Shown here: piece after piece, positions 53,382 to 64,000 of the stretch
How positions within the stretch are numbered: the stretch's first letter is position 1
How the letters are laid out: each line of letters begins with the position of its first letter
Assembly: GCA_015179125.1 (NCBI GenBank)
Contig: WHVA01000106.1
Location: forward strand, 186,001-250,000
DNA: 64,000 nt
Origin: Gautieria morchelliformis
Lineage: Eukaryota > Basidiomycota > Agaricomycetes > Gomphales > Gomphaceae
Direction: 5' to 3'
Translations under genes and position numbers: made by a program
Notes under the pieces: generated by a model
The model's database searches: none
Seen by the model: only the letters and a program-made list of their open reading frames with translations
Told to the model about the DNA's origin: nothing

Positions 53382-56300
53382 CTAGCGGCGTCTGGGGAGG
53401 TCGCGTGGCTTGCCCACCCCCCGAAGCTCTAGATAGCTATCTAGGGCTTCAAGGTCCTTGCAGGACGACATGGGTTCCCATGTCACGTTGCCTAGGGTCC
53501 AACGGACCTGGAACTCCAGGTCCGTCGAGTTTATCCATCGATGTGCAATAATCTCGTCGACGAGCCACTCCTCGCCATCATTTGCTCTGAAGTCATAAAA
53601 TGACTTGGCCTCACGACGAGGGAACAATTCGTCGTTGTTAGCCTCGTATCGCCGTACGAGGCTGGAATGGAAGACCGGTGAAATGCGATGGCTTTTCAGT
53701 TCATCGGGAAGATCGAGGGTCACCGTCGAGGCATCGTTGTGAGCCTCGACGACGTGGTACGGTCCGATGTACCGCAGGACTAGCTTTCTGGCTCTTCCTT
53801 TCGGGAGAGTTAGGTTTTGTGTCGAAAGGTAGACGCGGTCGTTGGCCGCGTACCTGTCGCTCACCATACGTTTCTTATTTGTGTGAAACGTTTGCGTCAC
53901 TCGATGCTCTATGATTGCATCGTGTGCCGCCATCATGTTCCATTTTGCCTGATGTGCGAACCGGGCCACCCCCTTGAACGGGGTGTCCGCGGCTATGGGG
54001 AGGTCTATCCGTGGCATATAGCCGTGGTTCAGCTCGAAAGGTGCGAACCCTGTGGTCATGCTGACGTTGCTGTTGAGGGCGACCTCAACCATTGGGCATT
54101 TCAATGCCCAATCCTTCTGATCGTCTCTGACGACCGCGCGCAATATCTGGCCAATCGAGTGGTTTGCCCACTCAGTTGCTCCATCCGTTTGTGGATGGAA
54201 GGCAGTTGACATGAGGAGCTTAGTCCCCATGAGTCGCTGGAGTTCACGCCAGAAGATCGACGTGAACTTTGAGTCCCTGTCCGAGACGATGGAGTCGGGA
54301 ACTCTGTGTAGTCGGATGACCTCCTTCAGAAACAGCCATGCTACTCCCTTGGCTGACACGCTCGTCGTGGTTGGTACGAGGTGTACGAGCGACGTTAGTC
54401 GGTTGATGACTACCATCAGGTAGTCACAGTCGTTGGATTTGGGCAGGGGCCCCATGAAGTCGATGCCAATCGACTGCCACGGCCTATCCGGAATGGGTAG
54501 GCTGTGTAGTAGGCCTTTGGGCCGTTGTGGCCTGGTTTTCATCATCTGACACCTCGCGCACGATGTGCAGAATGCTTCTATGTCTGGGTTCATCCCCGGC
54601 CACCAATATGCTCTTCGAACATAGTTCGAAGTCTTCAGATGGCCGTAGTGGCCGACTATCTGATGTGCCCGATCGATGATAATTTCAATCAGCTTCCTTC
54701 CCCCTTGAAGAACAGAGCGGGGGACGGCAATGACGTCTCTCTTGAGCTGATTCTTAGTCCAGATCAGCCCGTCCCAGATCCCGAATCTCGGGTGCGCGTC
54801 TGGGTGCGCCATGATCTTTGTTAACATGGTGTCCCTGTGGTACGCGTCTCGTAGGACCTTAGACAGGTCTACGCCTTGCTCGACGATCCAGCGCAGGGGT
54901 GCGCCGTCATTTCCTGCGGTGATGGCTCTGACATCATCATCGTCGTCGCAGGACGCGGCGACGTTTGCGGGCTCTGGCGAGCCCTCGTTTAATGCAGCAG
55001 CTTCCATTACTCTCACCTCTGTCTTCTCAGCGAGGCATTTAGAGCGTCTTGTCACCACTGTTCTCAGCTCGACATACCGGTCGGTGGGCAATAACTCACC
55101 CTCCGGGTCTAAACGCGCATCCGCGGTCATGAAGACGTGGTCCGGGTGATTGTCATCACTCGTGTCGCTCTCGTAGTAGCGCGACAGGCAGTCTGCTACC
55201 TTGTTCTCTACACCGTCTACATGAACGGTGTTGAAATTGAACCGGGATAGAAACTCCCACCATCTGACCTGTCGGTCAGATAGGGTCTTTTGGGTCTCGA
55301 AGTACTCGAGCCCCTTGTGGTCTGTGATGAGGGTGAACCTTCGCCCCAGCAGTTTGTCCTCCCATTTCATGAGAGCCTCGAGCACCGCGATCGTCTCGTG
55401 CTCGTGAGTCCGGTAGTGTTGCTGAGCAACGCTGAACTTCTTTGACAAGAAGCTGGCTGGTCGACAAGTTTTCCAGTCAGGACCTTGGCCGTAGACCACA
55501 CCGACGCCGGCTTTTGATCCGTCAGTGATCACCCAGATCGGCTCTGGGCACCTTGCGTCTACTGGACGCAGGATCGGGGCCTTACAGGCCAACGCCTTAA
55601 TGCTTTGCCAGCATTTGTCGAGCAGTGGTGTCCACTCGAATGGATGGTTATTACGTGCACAGCCCGATAGTGGGGTGGTATATGCGCTAACATCCGGCAT
55701 GTAGTGTGCCAGATACTGCACCAGCCCGAGGAAATGCTGGACGTCGTTGAATGTCCGTGGCCTGCGCCACTCGTGGATGCGTTGCATCTTATCCTCGTTG
55801 GCATGTACCCCTCGGCCATCGATCATATGGCCGAGGCACTCCATTCGGATGGAGTAGAGGTCCACCTTTTTCTTGCTCAGAAAGAGGTGGTTCTTCCTCA
55901 GTCTGTCAAAGACAATGTAGAGGTGCTCTTCATGCTCTTGTATTGAGAGCGAGAATATGAAGATGTCGTCCATGTATACATGGACAAAGCGACCTATGCA
56001 GTCGCGGAAAATGGCTGTCATCAGCCGTTGGAATGTTGATGGGGCGTTACAGTCCCCCATCTGTATCACCTGGCTCCTGAAGGTGCTGAGGATCGTGGCA
56101 AAGGCTGTCTTTGCTACATGATCCGGATGAATCCGGATCTGCTCATATGCTTCTGACATATCGAGTTTTGTTCGATATTGGCAGCGAGCCATGTCGCTGC
56201 ATATGATATCCTGATCAGGGAAGGGTGTGACGTCCTTCACCGTGTTCTTGTTCTGCTGGCGCAGATCGAAGACGGTTCTCAATGTACCGTTCTTCTTCGG

Positions 56301-56669
56301 CACACACAGCATGGGCAATGCCTGCTGCGCTACTGCCGGAATCCACCACTTTGCAGTGGTGTATCGTTCTATCTTTGCCGACAGTTCCTCTCGGAAGTGT
56401 TAGGGGCATTTTGGTAGTCGATACCGCATGTGCTTGTTGGGATCGATGAGGTTGATCTCATGGTTGATCTCCCGCAGTGGCGGGAGTTCTAATGGAATTC
56501 CACTGACTAGGTCAGTGATTCTTTCCATCCATTCCTCGCGGAGGCGAGAAAGGTCATCATCCATGAGGATGATGGTAGTGGTTGGCTTAGAAGCCATTAG
56601 GCGCTGTTGGCGTCTATTAGGTCCCGCGGCGCACGGGCCCGCTTTCCTCTTTCCCATCGCTTTCACCAT
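53382..56669 (-). pseudogene. pol: Pol of gypsy element 2 (RT-RH-IN-chromodomain), one in-frame stop
   Basis: A continuous frame from the ATG at 56669 (MVKAMGKRKAG) to 53382, broken only by TAA at 56400-56402 (RLPKCP-stop-HFREEL). RT: KLDMSEAYEQI and the catalytic YMDD about 115 residues after the internal ATG at 56318. RNase H: WVITDGSKAGVG, HEHETIAVLEA, ITDHKGLEYF. Integrase: zinc finger HQIVGHYGH...CTSCARC, DDE motifs IGIDFMGPLP, VSDRDSKFTS and TEWANHS. The C-terminal chromodomain is EEWLVDEIIAHRW...FQVRWTLGNVTWEP. The ORF downstream starts as this one ends. Only the stop prevents full-length translation. Confidence 0.92.
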
Positions 56670-56744
56670 TAGGTGAGAGTGTCTCTCCCTACGGCTGTAG
56701 GGTGAGTTTGAGGACGAGTCGTCCCGCGACTCATCCTCCTGGCT

Positions 56745-59700
56745 TCAATGAGCCAGGTTCGGCTTCAGCGCCCGGGTGATCCTGCTCACCCGTGGCCCCT
56801 TGTCCTTGTTCGTCAATCCGTCATCGGTGAACGAGACCTTGCCCATGGGGATCACTTCGTTCCCCTTGCGGATCGTCCCTGGGCTCGAGAAGTCCAGGGT
56901 TATGCCGAATCTCCTTAGGAACGGTGTCCCTAAGATAGCATCGTAATATTCGACGTTCACTACATCGAAATATTCGTCGTATGTCTCACGACCAAATTTG
57001 ATGGTCATGTTTGTTCCATAGTTGATCGTGGAATGGCTGCCTATGCAGGCTAGCTGCAGCGCGATTGGCTGCTGCAGGGAGAATCTCTTCATCCCTGTAG
57101 CTCGCGTGAATTCGGGGGATAGCAGTACCCCTTTGCTGCCCCTATCTAGCAGGCAGTGGGCTTTTATGCGATTTATTTCCCAGTACCCCGATAGGGTATG
57201 GTTCTCACTGCGCGGGTGTGTTGGCCGCGTCCTGTTTTTTCTTCGGTGGTGATACACCGGCTCGGCCGCCTTGCCTGGCGTGACCGACGTACATGCCGCC
57301 ATGACTTTCGTGGCGGTTTCGTCCTCCGGCGCGAATCTGATCGTGCTGGACCTGTAGGTGGTGTCTTCCACCTCCTCGTCCCATTCATAGTATTGGGACG
57401 GCTCGGCGTCCCACTCTTCAGCGGGCGCGTCTCCATTGTCCAGAGTGCCATTGGGTTGGGGATCACCCTCCCCCTCTTCATCAATTTTATGGAGAGAATT
57501 TTGACCGAGATCCATCTCTGGATCTTCGGTCTCCTCTTCGTGCCTCGCAGCCGCTGTCCTGATACTGGACTTAAGCCAGGGGCATTCCGCCCTCTTGTGG
57601 CCAGGTTGGCCGCATTCGAAGCACGTGGTGCTGCTTTGGCCGCTGCTGGGCCAATCGTTAGGTCGTCCTGACGCCTTCGCTAGTGGGGCAGGTCGCGGGG
57701 ACGACCCTGATGCTTGAGGCTGTTTAGCTTCAGGTGGGCGTCCAGCTTGTGCTGGGCGTGGGGGCGGCAGCTGTTGTCCTGTTCCGCTTCTTGAGAACAG
57801 GCTGGGCCTGGTCAGGCCCCTTTGTGTCAACGGCTTGCTCCCTGTGAGCCGGGCAGCGCTTGCCATTGCTGCTGCGCTTTCTGCGTGGCGCATCCCCATG
57901 TTGTATCGGGATGCCTCCTCAATCATCTGGGCCGTCTCGAAGAGTTGCTCTATTGAGCTGCTCTTGGCATTATAGCCCTTTTTGAGGGCTTCATTGCGCA
58001 GCGTTTCACGCAGCACCAACACGAACCATCTCCAGAATGTGTAATCGTCTGGCGGCTGTATCATACGTGCTGCGTATTTCGTGAGCTCATTCAGCATTTC
58101 CTGAACGGTTTTCATGCCCTGCATGACCGCGTCGAATTTATTCGATACGTGATGGTACATCAGTGTGTGCAGGAACCTTTTTTGAAGGCCTTGCATCACA
58201 GTTTCCAGCGTCCAGCTGCAGACCTGGCGATCGAAGTGTTCTATGTTTCAAAGGAACCACTCCTGGGCTTCGCCGGTGAGGCGAGTGCCCACGTAGCTGA
58301 CCTGCATGTCTATGCTGGTTGTCCCTAGGAGGCAATTCATTTTCAGCCATCATAGGATGGCTTCCACGAAGATTTCAAACTCTTCGAGGTCAGATCCCCC
58401 GGCATATGGCTCAGGGTGAGCCAATTTCACGCTGGCTTTCGCTAGCACAGACTTCTCTGGGTCTGTGACCGCGGCATCTGCTAACGCCACGCGGATCATC
58501 CATGTGATCCCATCGTACGGCTCCATTGGTATGACGTCGGCCTGGTCAGGCATTCCCTGGCCTTCCGTTAGGGCCATGGATCGCTCGCGCAGCTGTGACG
58601 CTGCGCGGTGCAGGCTGTTGTATGCCCTGACAGGCCCCGGGCCCAGATCGGGCTCAGGATCAGGAGCATTTTGTGCTCTCAGTTCCGGGGGCATTTTGTG
58701 CCTGGTGTCCCCGCTCAGTCCCGCATTGTGGATCCGCAGCCTGCTGTTGTAGGCTGCGCGCACCTGCCGTGCGTCCTGTACAGCTCGCGTGAGCTGCTCA
58801 TCAGGCAGCTGAGTGGTGTGGCTGTGGGCCACTGTTTCTTCAGCGTTCTTCGCTAGTAGCTCGAGTGCCCGCATGTGGCGGCGCGTGGCTGCGGCTTCTT
58901 TACGCTGCCAGTGTGCGACTTCGAGCTCTAAGCTCTCAGCCATCATTTCAGAGTCAGGCTCTGAGGCGACCTCTTCCCTAACGATCTGTTGGATCGTCTT
59001 ACGGCTGTCCGTTGGGGCAGCCGGTTGCTCTTGAGGTTCATTCCTGAACCTTATGTCCTGTTCGACCGGGATGGCTGGCGGCGGCATTCGCTGCTTGTCC
59101 CGCTCCTTTCAGCACGGGTCTTCCGTGTCGTGACTGCGTTTGTTGGCTGCGGACTGTCACAAGCTCGGATGAGTTGTGTCGCGTTCCCCGCGTGGGTGGA
59201 GGGCTTTCTGGACGTCCTCCAGCCAAGACGCAGCCTGACCTCCTCCGCCTGGTGGAGTTCCTTGCCAATTGCCATTAGGGCGGCGGAAGCGTTGTCAAGC
59301 TGCGATGCCAGCTGATCATGCTTGTAGTGCGTCAGCGTGCTTCGGTGCAGCGCAGCCTGCACCTGTTTGTTCAGGGCCTCTGCTGTCTCGTGGTCGATGG
59401 CATGAGCCCTCGAGCTCTTGCGGCTGGAGCTCGAGTATTCCGAGCCCTGACCATCATCTGGGGCTCGTCTTTTTTGCCGTCGTCCCCCTTCAGGGACAAT
59501 CATCGTTGCCCTACTTCGTGAGCATCGGTTCGAGTCGTGGCTTTGTGCTCGCCTCGACGTTGTTGCTCTACTGTCTGACGACGGCGAGACATCTCTGCCC
59601 TTTCCTTTGTCTCTGGGCAGAGAGGAATGGGGGGGCGGCACCGGCTTGTTGCCCGGCGTCATCCCTTCCTCGGCCACACTTGACGAGACGTGATCGGGGT

Positions 59701-59872
59701 TTTCCTCGTCCTCTACTGGGGGGATGAGGGCGGTGAGATCTACGATCTCTCCATCTTCTATTGTCCTGGACTCTTGGTCCAGGGTAGCATCAGCCGTCGT
59801 GTCGCTGGGCTGCGCCTGGGGCATGGACCTTAAGCTCGTCGCTCGTGTCTGTCTTCGACTGCGTGGAATCAT
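56745..59872 (-). pseudogene. gag: Gag-protease of gypsy element 2, two stops and one frameshift
   Basis: The N-terminal segment 59872 to about 59210 (ATLDQESR, GKGRDVSPSSD) is out of frame with the main frame, which starts at an ATG at 59087. That frame runs to 56745 with TGA codons at 58350-58352 and 58248-58250. It contains the capsid-like core (HPEPYAGGSDLEEFEIF; YAARMIQPPDDYTFWRWF), a CCHC knuckle CFECGQPGHKRAEC and a retropepsin-like domain ending ILGTPFLRRFG. The catalytic motif reads DRG where D-S/T-G is expected. The second TGA also exists in the decayed plus-strand copy (25648-25650). A short spacer separates it from pol. Confidence 0.88.
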
Positions 59873-60013
59873 TATGCTCGCAGCCGACAGTAGAGGGTCT
59901 ACTGGAGGGTCTCAACGATGTTTAGTCGTCGACGCAGCGATCTTTTTCAAGATTGCTTCGAATCCACTATCAGTTGGTCACACGGCGATCAACCGCAGGA
60001 TAGTTCAAAAAGG

Positions 60014-60227
60014 TGTAAAGATGTCGATCTTAGGACCTTGTATCACAAGGGCACTGCAGAACTTGACCAATGAGTGGTATTCTGAATGCTACGTAGTGAC
60101 AGGTAAGAGTAAGATGCGATGGGAACCGCTGGCCGGTTCCCACGCATAAACTATACAGTGGGTCCCTAAGGGGCCCACTGGGATTATGTAATAACTATTG
60201 TACATGTAGATACATAGGTTATTTACA
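60014..60227 (-). repeat. 5' LTR of gypsy element 2
   Basis: 214 bp, TGT...ACA. The internal junction reads (minus) CTTTACA then CCTTTTTGAACT. I found neither a tRNA-type TGG primer site nor a self-priming match in this LTR. Confidence 0.93.
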
Positions 60228-60387
60228 AAAAAGATCTACAGAGGGACTCATTTTGCACTCCGACCACCACCATCGTTTGGGCGCTTAAAGAAACCTTCCT
60301 ATTTTCTTGCAGATACCTCACGCACACGCACACCACTATACCCTATCCATAGCCCTGACAAAGCATCCAGTTGACCCCAGCCCAAAA

Positions 60388-62770
60388 TGTCGGCCGGATA
60401 ATCGACAAATGGGCCGGGAGGCCGCGTCACGCCCACCGCCAGGATGATGCACGCCCCCGCCCTATCGCAAACGAAAATCGACAACCAGGGAAGGATACGA
60501 CAGAAAACGCCAGCTAGCCAGGAAAGAGCAAGGCAGGCAGGATGTGGGAAGGAGACGGACCCACCGGCCGAAAAAAGACCCACTGCCAGCTGGCCCACCA
60601 CCAGAGGCACAGCCGCAGAGCCGGGAACTCTCACACACGATGAGATAAGGGACCAGCCCAGACAGGAAATAATAGGAGTGGAGGAAGGTAAGCTCTATTT
60701 AGGACGCACACTACTAACAGTCCCGTGGATGCCTTGGATGGTCGAGGCCCTATCCATGGCCATTCTAGAAGTCACCCAATACAAGGGGATGACATGACAG
60801 ACAACGAATGCCGTCAGATCCATAGCATTCATGCTAGAACAGCTAGGCAACAACACCAGGGGAGATAGGATCGCCAGCAGAGTCAAGGAGCAGCTCAGAG
60901 AGGAAGAGGGGGTGCTGACAGAAAGGATGAAGGAGGCCACGGGCCTCATTGACAAGGCAGTGTCGGTGGTAGAATCAGCAGCCCGCACCTTCCAAAGGGT
61001 CATAGAAGACGCGGGGTCGATCCTACAATCCATAAAAAGCGCCACATCCACAGTCACCACTACGGCCATGCAGCTCAACGAGACCACAGCCACGTACCGG
61101 AACACAGTGAAAAGGGCGACAGCCCAACCCCAGCCCGCACTAGCCACCCCCCCCACACTGTCCAACCTCAACGTCAGAGTTCGGGTGAGGGAAGGGGTCA
61201 AGCAGCGGCAAATCCTAGTGGACGTCACAGACGCTGGCGTACAGGTCCTCAAAGAGCTGGACAACGCAGGGCTGGCCAGAAAGGCCAACGAGGCCCTACA
61301 CGTGATAGATGCCAACACCGCGCACTCTGTTATTAGCACAAGGAGACTGGGCAATGGGGGGGTCCTACTCGAGCTCGACTCCGAAGAAGCCGCTACGTGG
61401 ATTAATGAAGCACAGCACAGAATTCAATTCACCACAGCGCTAGCACCTGAGGCGAGAATCAAGACCAGGCTATACCCCCTCATGATCCAATTTGTCCCCC
61501 TACACTTCGTCCCTGACAGAGACAATGAGCTGAGGCACATCGAAAGCACCAACAGGCTCCCACATGGCGCGATAGACAGGGCTAAGTGGCTCAAGCCTGC
61601 GAACCACCACTCACCCAGCCAAACCTGCAGGCACGTACTTATCACCCTCAACAGCGCGGAAACGGCCAACAAAGTCCTGACCAATGGACTCATAATGTGT
61701 CAGAAATGAGTATACGCAGAAAAATGTAAGAAGTCTTGTTAGTTGTGGTGTCGCTGATAGCTAGTATAAATCTGATTCAAACTCATAATAAGAGTCGAAT
61801 CGAGAAGTGCTTGAGAAAGTAGGGTGTCTGCACATGTAACAAGGCACATGCGTCTTACAACAATACTGACTGAAGCTGATAGCTATAGAGCGCAAAAGAA
61901 GTGCATGATTAACTGTTTTCACTGTTTCACTGTCGAATGTAGTGTACAAAGTCGAGTATTTAACTATCAAGAAAAGAACTTGGCGTTCTTGGTGCGTTAC
62001 AAGATAGGAACAAGAGAAATGTCGTATGGGGTAACTGGCATATGGTTTGAGTATTAGGAGTAGGAGGGACATGTGTGTGGAATGTGATGTGTAAAGTGTA
62101 ATGGTGAATGGGGAACGAGGAATGAAGGAGAATATGAGAAATGGTCGAGACACACGCAGGGTCACCTTAGCGTGTCACGTTCCTTGATCGGATCATGTGC
62201 ACACTTGACCTGTAGCATGTGGGATAGGACTTGGCTCAACTTGGCTCCACAGTGCTGTGATGATATTATTGGTTCAGTGATATTTGTATGTGTGCTTGGT
62301 GGGCTTGGTAGTGCGTGTGTGCATGATGAGATGTGTTGTGACTGGGTTGTGACAGTTTAGCGCTGGGGAGGCCATGGTGTGCACACTGGGCATCACAGTG
62401 TGACAGTGTGACACGCAAAGTCGTAACATGTGTATGACTTGCAATGTCCAAATAAGGAAGGTGGTCCACAGTGGTCCATAGAGTTGAGATGATGTTTTCG
62501 TAGTATATCAGCGTGTTAGAGTGATGAATGTTGGGTGGCATAGCTTTAGTTGTGCATTCATAACAAGAAGGAACCCACGTGATGCCTGAAGTGCCAAGGC
62601 TGGAGCCATATCTCCTATGCGTGCCCCCAAGAGTTCAACACATGCGGCACATGTGGAGGCCGGCACAAGACCTCGACCTGCACCAACACCAACAAGGTCC
62701 GCTGCATGTTGGAGCAGTGGCTCCTGGAGCGGAGTAGGCCAGAGACCCGGCCCTGGGCTGAGGTACAGCC
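60388..62770 (+). pseudogene. LINE-type ORF1 (nucleic-acid-binding protein), broken
   Basis: A start near 60388 (MSAG) has an early TAA. The frame from 60444 runs to 61709 with one TGA at 60795-60797. Residues after the ATG at 60831 form a long amphipathic helix region (RIASRVKEQLREEEGVLTER; AARTFQRVIEDAGSILQ). These are followed by an RRM-like fold (RVREGVKQRQILVDVTDAGV; GNGGVLLELDSEEAATWI) and ETANKVLTNGLIMCQK. Beyond the insertion at 61734-62565 the frame resumes at 62571-62770 with two CCHC knuckles (CLKCQGWSHISYACP; CGTCGGRHKTSTC). This layout is that of ORF1 proteins of fungal LINEs (Tad-like). It would coat element RNA; here it cannot be made. Confidence 0.7.
61734..62565. mobile_element. 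832-bp insertion in ORF1, flanked by a 5-bp duplication
   Basis: AGAAG at 61729-61733 and 62566-62570; removing the insert rejoins KCKK to EP in the ORF1 frame. The ends are TCTTGTTAG... and ...CATAACA. Three bases inside the left end a TGTTAG start would fit a solo LTR (TGTTA...TAACA). Alternatively TCTTGTTA/TAACAAGA forms an 8-bp terminal inverted repeat of a small DNA element. No ORF of note inside. Confidence 0.7.
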
Positions 62771-63081
62771 AGGGAGTTGGGGTACTGTAGTAGTCACTGT
62801 CACATAGATTAGGTCACAGATCATCCCTTCTGCTACTACCTTCAGCAGGCTTCCGCTGCGAGCATCCCAGCTCTTCTCCCTGAGTACCGAGAGCTGCCTC
62901 TCCATGTGGTGACACCACGAGATTCGATCCTGACTAATACCTGCCATGACAAGATACGAAAAAGATGACCGCGCTGCTCTTCTACAGCGATTACCGCGAA
63001 CAGGAGTCAGAATGGCTTGAAAAATTTCTAAGCGACTGCAGAGACCACAAATGGGAGGTAAAGAAGCAGATTGAATACCTG
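62771..63081. other. Remnant downstream of the zinc knuckles
   Basis: Probably the end of ORF1 and beyond, but no motif is recognisable; one frame reads FYSDYREQESEWLEKFLSDC just before the LTR. Confidence 0.35.
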
Positions 63082-64000
63082 TGTCACGACCGGTTTATTT
63101 CTCGTACCGCGCTACCTCTATGTTCCCCCTCGTCACTCCCTAGCATCTTCGCCAGAGTTCGCCGCACCTACCGACCACTTCCCCTCTACGTCCACCCTAC
63201 CCGCTGTTCGCCCCATTCTCCGAACCGCTATTTGCTGCTCGCGCATTTTGTCAGCAGGCACGCCATCGAATATGATCAATACCATTTACCCGGCATGATG
63301 GTTCATCATAAACCCCATCATCTTCTTAATCCAACCCCATTGGGTGTTCGTATGGCCAAGGTGTGATCGCAGGACGTCTCTTCCATAGGCCGTGCGGGAT
63401 CAACCCAGTAAACGAAGAGCCCGTGCAGGGTAGCGTGTATGTGGGTCCCAAGACATGGTTTTGTCCATAAATGCCTTCGATCCCTTTATTCTCCGTCGTT
63501 TCATGTTCGCATTCTCCCCCACTCTATTGTATGTTTATTCCATCTACCTAGTATCATGACCGCGCACCCCTATCCAACCCCAACTCACAACGGCCTCTTT
63601 CCTATTCGCTGATACCTTACGAGCATTCGATATAAGTAGTTTACATTCGCATGTATATTCCCCAGTTCAATTATCATACGTCGTTCATCTTGTGCAGCTT
63701 TGACCTCGCCGTGGTCATCATCTTAAGCCTTCTCTTGGAGATTCCCATCTTCGACTAGCAAAGGACTTAGGCATCACTGGTGAGTTCTCATACTTCATCT
63801 TCGTTACCTTAGCCTTCGAACCATTTTTTGGGCTGTTGGCGAAGGGCTCCGAAGGAGCACCTTCGCCAGCGAAGGGATTATCGAGACATAGACAGCCCTT
63901 CCGTGAGACCTTGCACGTTATATCGTTAAGAGCCATGGGCTATTTAGCTACAACTATAGATAGGGCGAGCCCTGTTTAGGCAAACCCTCTTACCTTGTGA
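63082..64000 (+). mobile_element. Family-A LTR, copy 6 (short form), truncated by window end
   Basis: TGTCACGACC at 63082 begins the short form, aligned throughout with 20207-21221. About 100 bp of the 3' end lie outside. Left flank ACCTG (63077-63081). Whether a full element follows cannot be seen. Confidence 0.88.

Larger units (their letters stand above)
47958..60227 (-). mobile_element. Ty3/gypsy chromovirus (element 2) with extra 3' ORF and nested Helitron
   Basis: Minus strand: 5' LTR 60014-60227, gag-protease, pol with chromodomain, a third ORF, polypurine tract, 3' LTR 47958-51277 (split). TSD AAAAA at 47953-47957 and 60228-60232. The 214-bp LTRs differ by about four bases by eye. 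Without the Helitron the element is about 9.2 kb, long for a fungal gypsy element. Every ORF carries at least one stop or frameshift. It inserted at the very 5' end of a LINE-like element (60228 onward). Element 1 is a different lineage: the LTRs, gag and primer site do not match. Confidence 0.93.
60228..63081 (+). mobile_element. LINE-like element, ORF1 region only, with an internal insertion
   Basis: The 5' leader (cattttgcactccgaccacc at about 60247) is followed by an ORF1 with coiled-coil and zinc-knuckle regions. Its 5' part is paralogous to 46300-46912. It is interrupted at 61734-62565 by another insertion, and the 3' end is lost at the family-A LTR (63082). No reverse transcriptase is present. 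Confidence 0.65.

Noticed and set aside
24564-59087. Overlapping N-terminal and main gag ORFs in a shifted frame in both gypsy-2-type copies, at first sight a conserved programmed frameshift.
   Set aside because: On alignment the frame switch occurs at different places (near 59210 in one copy, near 24821 in the other), so these are independent indels.
60014-60227. Self-priming primer site in gypsy element 2.
   Set aside because: No stretch of the LTR matches the complement of the sequence next to the LTR (CCTTTTTGAACT).
61737-62565. Solo LTR with the exact start TGTTAG at 61737.
   Set aside because: Flanks AGTCT/AGAAG do not match; the perfect duplication requires a start at 61734, so the class is left open.

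Overview
The window looks like a transposon-rich accessory region of a filamentous basidiomycete (Agaricomycetes). The evidence is the gene content: short GT-AG introns of about 37-120 nt, a FunK1-type kinase, a C2-NACHT-WD40 (NLR-like) gene, a Plavaka-type DNA transposase, an Ngaro-type tyrosine-recombinase retrotransposon and chromodomain Ty3/gypsy elements. I saw no prokaryotic features, CRISPR arrays or rRNA, and no tRNA I could support.

Layout, left to right. (1) 1-6957: a ~1 kb LTR (family A) cut open by a nearly intact Ty3/gypsy element on the minus strand (363-6589, TSD GATTC). (2) 6958-20121: a decayed protein-gene relic, a solo family-A LTR (8405-9678, TSD ACGAC), then an 8.2 kb segment bounded by inverted repeats (10474-18678). 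That segment holds a dead Tc1/IS630-like transposase, an intact-looking five-exon FunK1 kinase gene (12900-15180), a second multi-exon gene of unknown function (15489-17172) and C-rich minisatellites. A second relic of the first pseudogene family follows. (3) 20127-27310: a decayed gag-only gypsy copy on the plus strand. Its 5' LTR was hit by two family-A LTRs, one of which was hit again in opposite orientation. (4) 29176-33572: a decayed Ngaro-like element, minus strand. (5) 33943-40664: a Plavaka-like transposase gene followed on the same strand by a DUF6698-like gene. (6) 41595-46189: the NLR-like gene with eight near-identical WD40 repeats. (7) 46300-46900 and 60228-63081: two copies of the ORF1 region of a LINE-like element. 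(8) 47958-60227: a second gypsy element, minus strand, TSD AAAAA, with an extra ORF downstream of integrase. Its 3' LTR is split by a 3.1 kb non-autonomous Helitron, which itself carries a solo LTR. (9) 63082 to the end: another family-A LTR, cut by the window.

The host-like genes that still read as functional are the FunK1 kinase, the 15489-17172 gene and, from its helical domain onward, the NLR gene. Most of the rest is mobile DNA whose order of insertion can be read from target-site duplications (TSDs). Many in-frame stops are TGA where a CGA arginine codon is expected, which suggests C-to-T decay at CpG. Exon boundaries are my own readings of GT/AG sites checked for frame. No database search was run, so family names rest on recognised motifs.
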